From NCBI RefSeq assembly GCF_901709675.1, contig NC_051098.1:3417500-3481499 (forward strand): DNA of 64,000 bases. Reading direction: 5' to 3'. The notes under the pieces are model-generated. The model saw nothing but the letters and a program-made list of their open reading frames with translations, was not told where the DNA came from and did no database searches. This document shows positions 63,295 through 64,000 of the stretch, piece by piece. This stretch comes from Syngnathus acus. Lineage: Eukaryota; Chordata; Actinopteri; Syngnathiformes; Syngnathidae. The number at the start of each line of letters is the position of its first letter. Position 1 is the stretch's first letter. Position numbers and translations under genes: made by a program.

Positions 63295-63327
63295 ATGGAA
63301 CCCAGCTGGAGTACGTTTTTATTTCAA
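63295..63327 (+). CDS. vezf1: First coding exon of Vezf1-type zinc-finger transcription factor (gene continues off the right edge)
   Basis: VEZF1 is a nuclear C2H2 zinc-finger protein needed for vascular development and active at GC-rich regulatory DNA. Only its amino terminus is here: ATG at 63295 and 11 codons (MEPSWSTFLFQ), followed at once by a consensus donor GTAAGTAA. Human VEZF1 begins MEANWTAFLFQ, as I recall it, so 7 of 11 residues agree, including W and FLFQ. The call is supported by msi2 in the same window, because MSI2 and VEZF1 are neighbours on human 17q22. The zinc-finger exons are not in the remaining 670 bp. Confidence 0.8.
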
Positions 63328-64000
63328 GTAAGTAACACGGCACCTGTGCGTGTCTGAGAAAATGCATGCTAATCCTTGAACCATGCAAATGATGTTCGTC
63401 ATGAAATTGTGTTTGTAATGCTTTTTGAAATTGAAGTAGAGTTTGCCCAGCAAAACAAAGGTGTTAGCATTAGCTTTCTAGCTAGCTCATCCAGCAGCAA
63501 ACTACTGTATCGAAGACGAAAGCTACATCTGTCTGGTGCACCGATTACCTAAATACCACCTCATTTAAGTAGGTTTAACGACACTGGACTTGAATCATTT
63601 TGGTATATTCAAAGGACGAATTTATTTGAAATCTCCACTGCGCTACTGTTGCGCGCGCGCTAACTCAATAGCCCGAGCCATTGCTTTTCCATGTAGCCAT
63701 GCTAAACGTGTCGGCTATTCGTTTAGCGCAGCAGGCTTCTTTTCTCCTGAGCACTGCAGCAATCTCCTTCACAGCCGACTAAACTGATTTCGGGCAGTGA
63801 TTTAGTATCGTTAATGTGCGTACGCCCATGCAGGAGGCATTGTGTAAAGTGCGTTTACCACAAGTTAGCTGATTAAGGAAAGCAAAAGCGAGAGTCGGTA
63901 GCACGCGGATCCCTTGCGAAAAGCTGAACCACAACCATTGCAAACTTTCGGATGTTACCAGTGACCACAAACCGCAGGAGCATAGTCTTAATAGCAAGAG
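63328..64000 (+). other. vezf1: Start of vezf1 intron 1
   Basis: From the donor at 63328 to the window edge, with no acceptor-bounded zinc-finger exon. Contains a CGCGCGCGCG run at 63651-63660. Confidence 0.55.

Overview
This window looks like teleost fish nuclear DNA. The clues are intron-rich conserved vertebrate genes with very small exons, V-SINE copies ending in (GGAT)n, Rex1/L2-type LINEs, several hAT-type MITEs with 8-bp target duplications, Tc1-like hairpins and many microsatellites. I cannot name the species. Most of the window is transposable-element sequence, and long open frames alone would miss two of its three genes.

Genes. (1) Six short exons on the minus strand, between 40183 and 7528, spell the first 135 residues of a Musashi RNA-binding protein, closest to Musashi-2 (msi2). 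All six have correct splice sites and compatible phases. The gene continues past the left edge, so about half of the window is msi2 intron. (2) An uninterrupted 364-codon connexin (gap-junction) gene lies at 52696-53790 on the minus strand, with a possible untranslated first exon ending at 54333. (3) At the right edge, 63295-63327 (+) encodes 11 residues followed by a perfect splice donor. It matches the first coding exon of the zinc-finger transcription factor gene vezf1. MSI2 and VEZF1 are neighbours on human 17q22, so the order supports both calls.

Layout. 1-3.6 kb: an apparently identical 1586-bp tandem duplication carrying a Tc1-like hairpin. 4-7.5 kb: SINE, RTE-like LINE and L2-tail fragments. 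7.5-33.7 kb: msi2 intron 5, holding a 2-kb TIR element with a solo LTR and a SINE inside it, a nest of hAT, U6 pseudogene and LINE, and several hAT and TA-flanked MITEs. 33.7-39 kb: intron 4, with a TIR element that contains a 251-bp internal satellite. 39-40.2 kb: msi2 exons 4 to 1. 40.9-46.6 kb: a second copy of the TIR element, split by a full-length LINE with both ORFs open and target duplications at its ends. 46.6-52.5 kb: SINEs, an L2 tail and MITEs. 52.5-54.4 kb: the connexin gene, bracketed by two inverted copies of one hAT MITE. 56-61.6 kb: a degenerate LINE split by a hAT MITE and a solo LTR, then another TIR element split by a hAT element. 62-64 kb: the 5' end of vezf1.

I found no convincing new cellular system. 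The most unusual structures are the TA-flanked TIR family with its expandable 251-bp internal satellite, three of whose four copies were each invaded by different elements, and the intact LINE sitting just upstream of msi2.
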